Below, piece by piece: positions 6,509 to 6,568 of a stretch of DNA of 6,568 bases (position 1 is its first letter; every line of letters starts with the position of its first letter). The translations under genes were made by a program, and so were the position numbers. Where the stretch lies: positions 1-6,568 of the forward strand of contig WGAA01000203.1 of NCBI GenBank assembly GCA_015489285.1. Reading direction: 5' to 3'. The notes beneath the pieces were generated by a model, which saw only the letters and a list, made by a program, of their open reading frames with translations, had not been told where the DNA came from and made no database searches. This DNA comes from Anaerolineae bacterium. GTDB lineage: Bacteria > Chloroflexota > Anaerolineae > JAADDB01.

Positions 6509-6531
6509 CTTGTGTTTTGCGTACACCCAAG
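6509..6531 (-). promoter_or_regulatory. Imperfect dyad at the expected transcription start of ugpB, possible operator
   Basis: CTTG (6509-6512) pairs with CAAG (6528-6531) and TGT (6513-6515) with ACA (6523-6525), leaving two unpaired C residues (6526-6527) and a 7-nt centre. It lies between the TATAAT box and the ribosome binding site, where a repressor could block transcription. It does not resemble the usual LacI-type operator and may be chance. Confidence 0.25.
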
Positions 6532-6537
6532 CAGTCC

Positions 6538-6543
6538 ATTATA
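6538..6543 (-). promoter_or_regulatory. Probable -10 box of the ugp promoter
   Basis: The - strand reads TATAAT, a perfect sigma-70-type -10 hexamer, 44 nt before the ugpB ATG. This would give a 5' untranslated leader of roughly 35 nt. At 17-nt spacing the -35 position reads TTCCCC (6561-6566), a poor match to TTGACA. The promoter may therefore depend on an activator or be weak. The window ends just upstream, so further sites cannot be seen. Confidence 0.6.
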
Positions 6544-6568
6544 CCGCAACGGGCGGGAAGGGGGAAGA

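Noticed and set aside
1..6568. Mobile element, CRISPR array, phage or plasmid origin
   Set aside because: No transposase, integrase, direct-repeat array or terminal inverted repeats were found. The name pRiA4b refers only to where the family was first seen, and such genes are common on chromosomes.

Overview
The window is GC-rich, bacterial, and almost entirely coding. It holds six protein genes: one on the + strand, cut by the left edge, and five in a row on the - strand. No RNA gene, CRISPR array or mobile element was seen. The donor is probably a member of the Chloroflexota (Anaerolineae- or Thermoflexus-like). This rests on the Thr/Pro/Gln/Ala-rich linker after the lipobox of the binding protein, the GC-rich codon use, and the unusual ACT/GlnE architecture. 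It is an inference from style, since no marker gene is present.

Left part (1-1958, +): the C-terminal 651 residues of a protein that joins two GlnD-like ACT domains to a single GlnE-type nucleotidyltransferase unit. Ordinary GlnE has two such units and no ACT domain. Ordinary GlnD carries its ACT pair after a different catalytic core. The protein looks like a nitrogen-regulation enzyme that could sense a small ligand, plausibly glutamine, by itself. Its stop codon overlaps by 4 nt the stop of the next gene, which converges on it.

Right part (6493 down to 1955, -): a compact gene string. A TATAAT box (6538-6543) precedes a UgpB-like lipoprotein that binds glycerol-phosphate-type solutes. After a 94-nt gap holding a GC-rich, terminator-like hairpin come two MalF/MalG-type permeases (UgpA- and UgpE-like) that overlap by 11 nt. 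After a further 17 nt comes a pRiA4b ORF-3 family protein. Its stop overlaps, as ATGA, the start of an endonuclease III-family DNA glycosylase/AP lyase.

How they work together: the three transporter genes form an importer that lacks its own ATPase here and so needs one encoded elsewhere. The last two genes are tightly coupled to each other and sit close enough to ride on the transporter transcript, but no functional link to transport is visible. The hairpin after the binding-protein gene probably lets that protein be made in excess over the permeases.

The most interesting item is the ACT-ACT-GlnE fusion, with its D-x-E active-site variant. Smaller points are the 9-nt repeat at the start of the pRiA4b gene, the intercistronic hairpin, and the degenerate coupling loop in the second permease.
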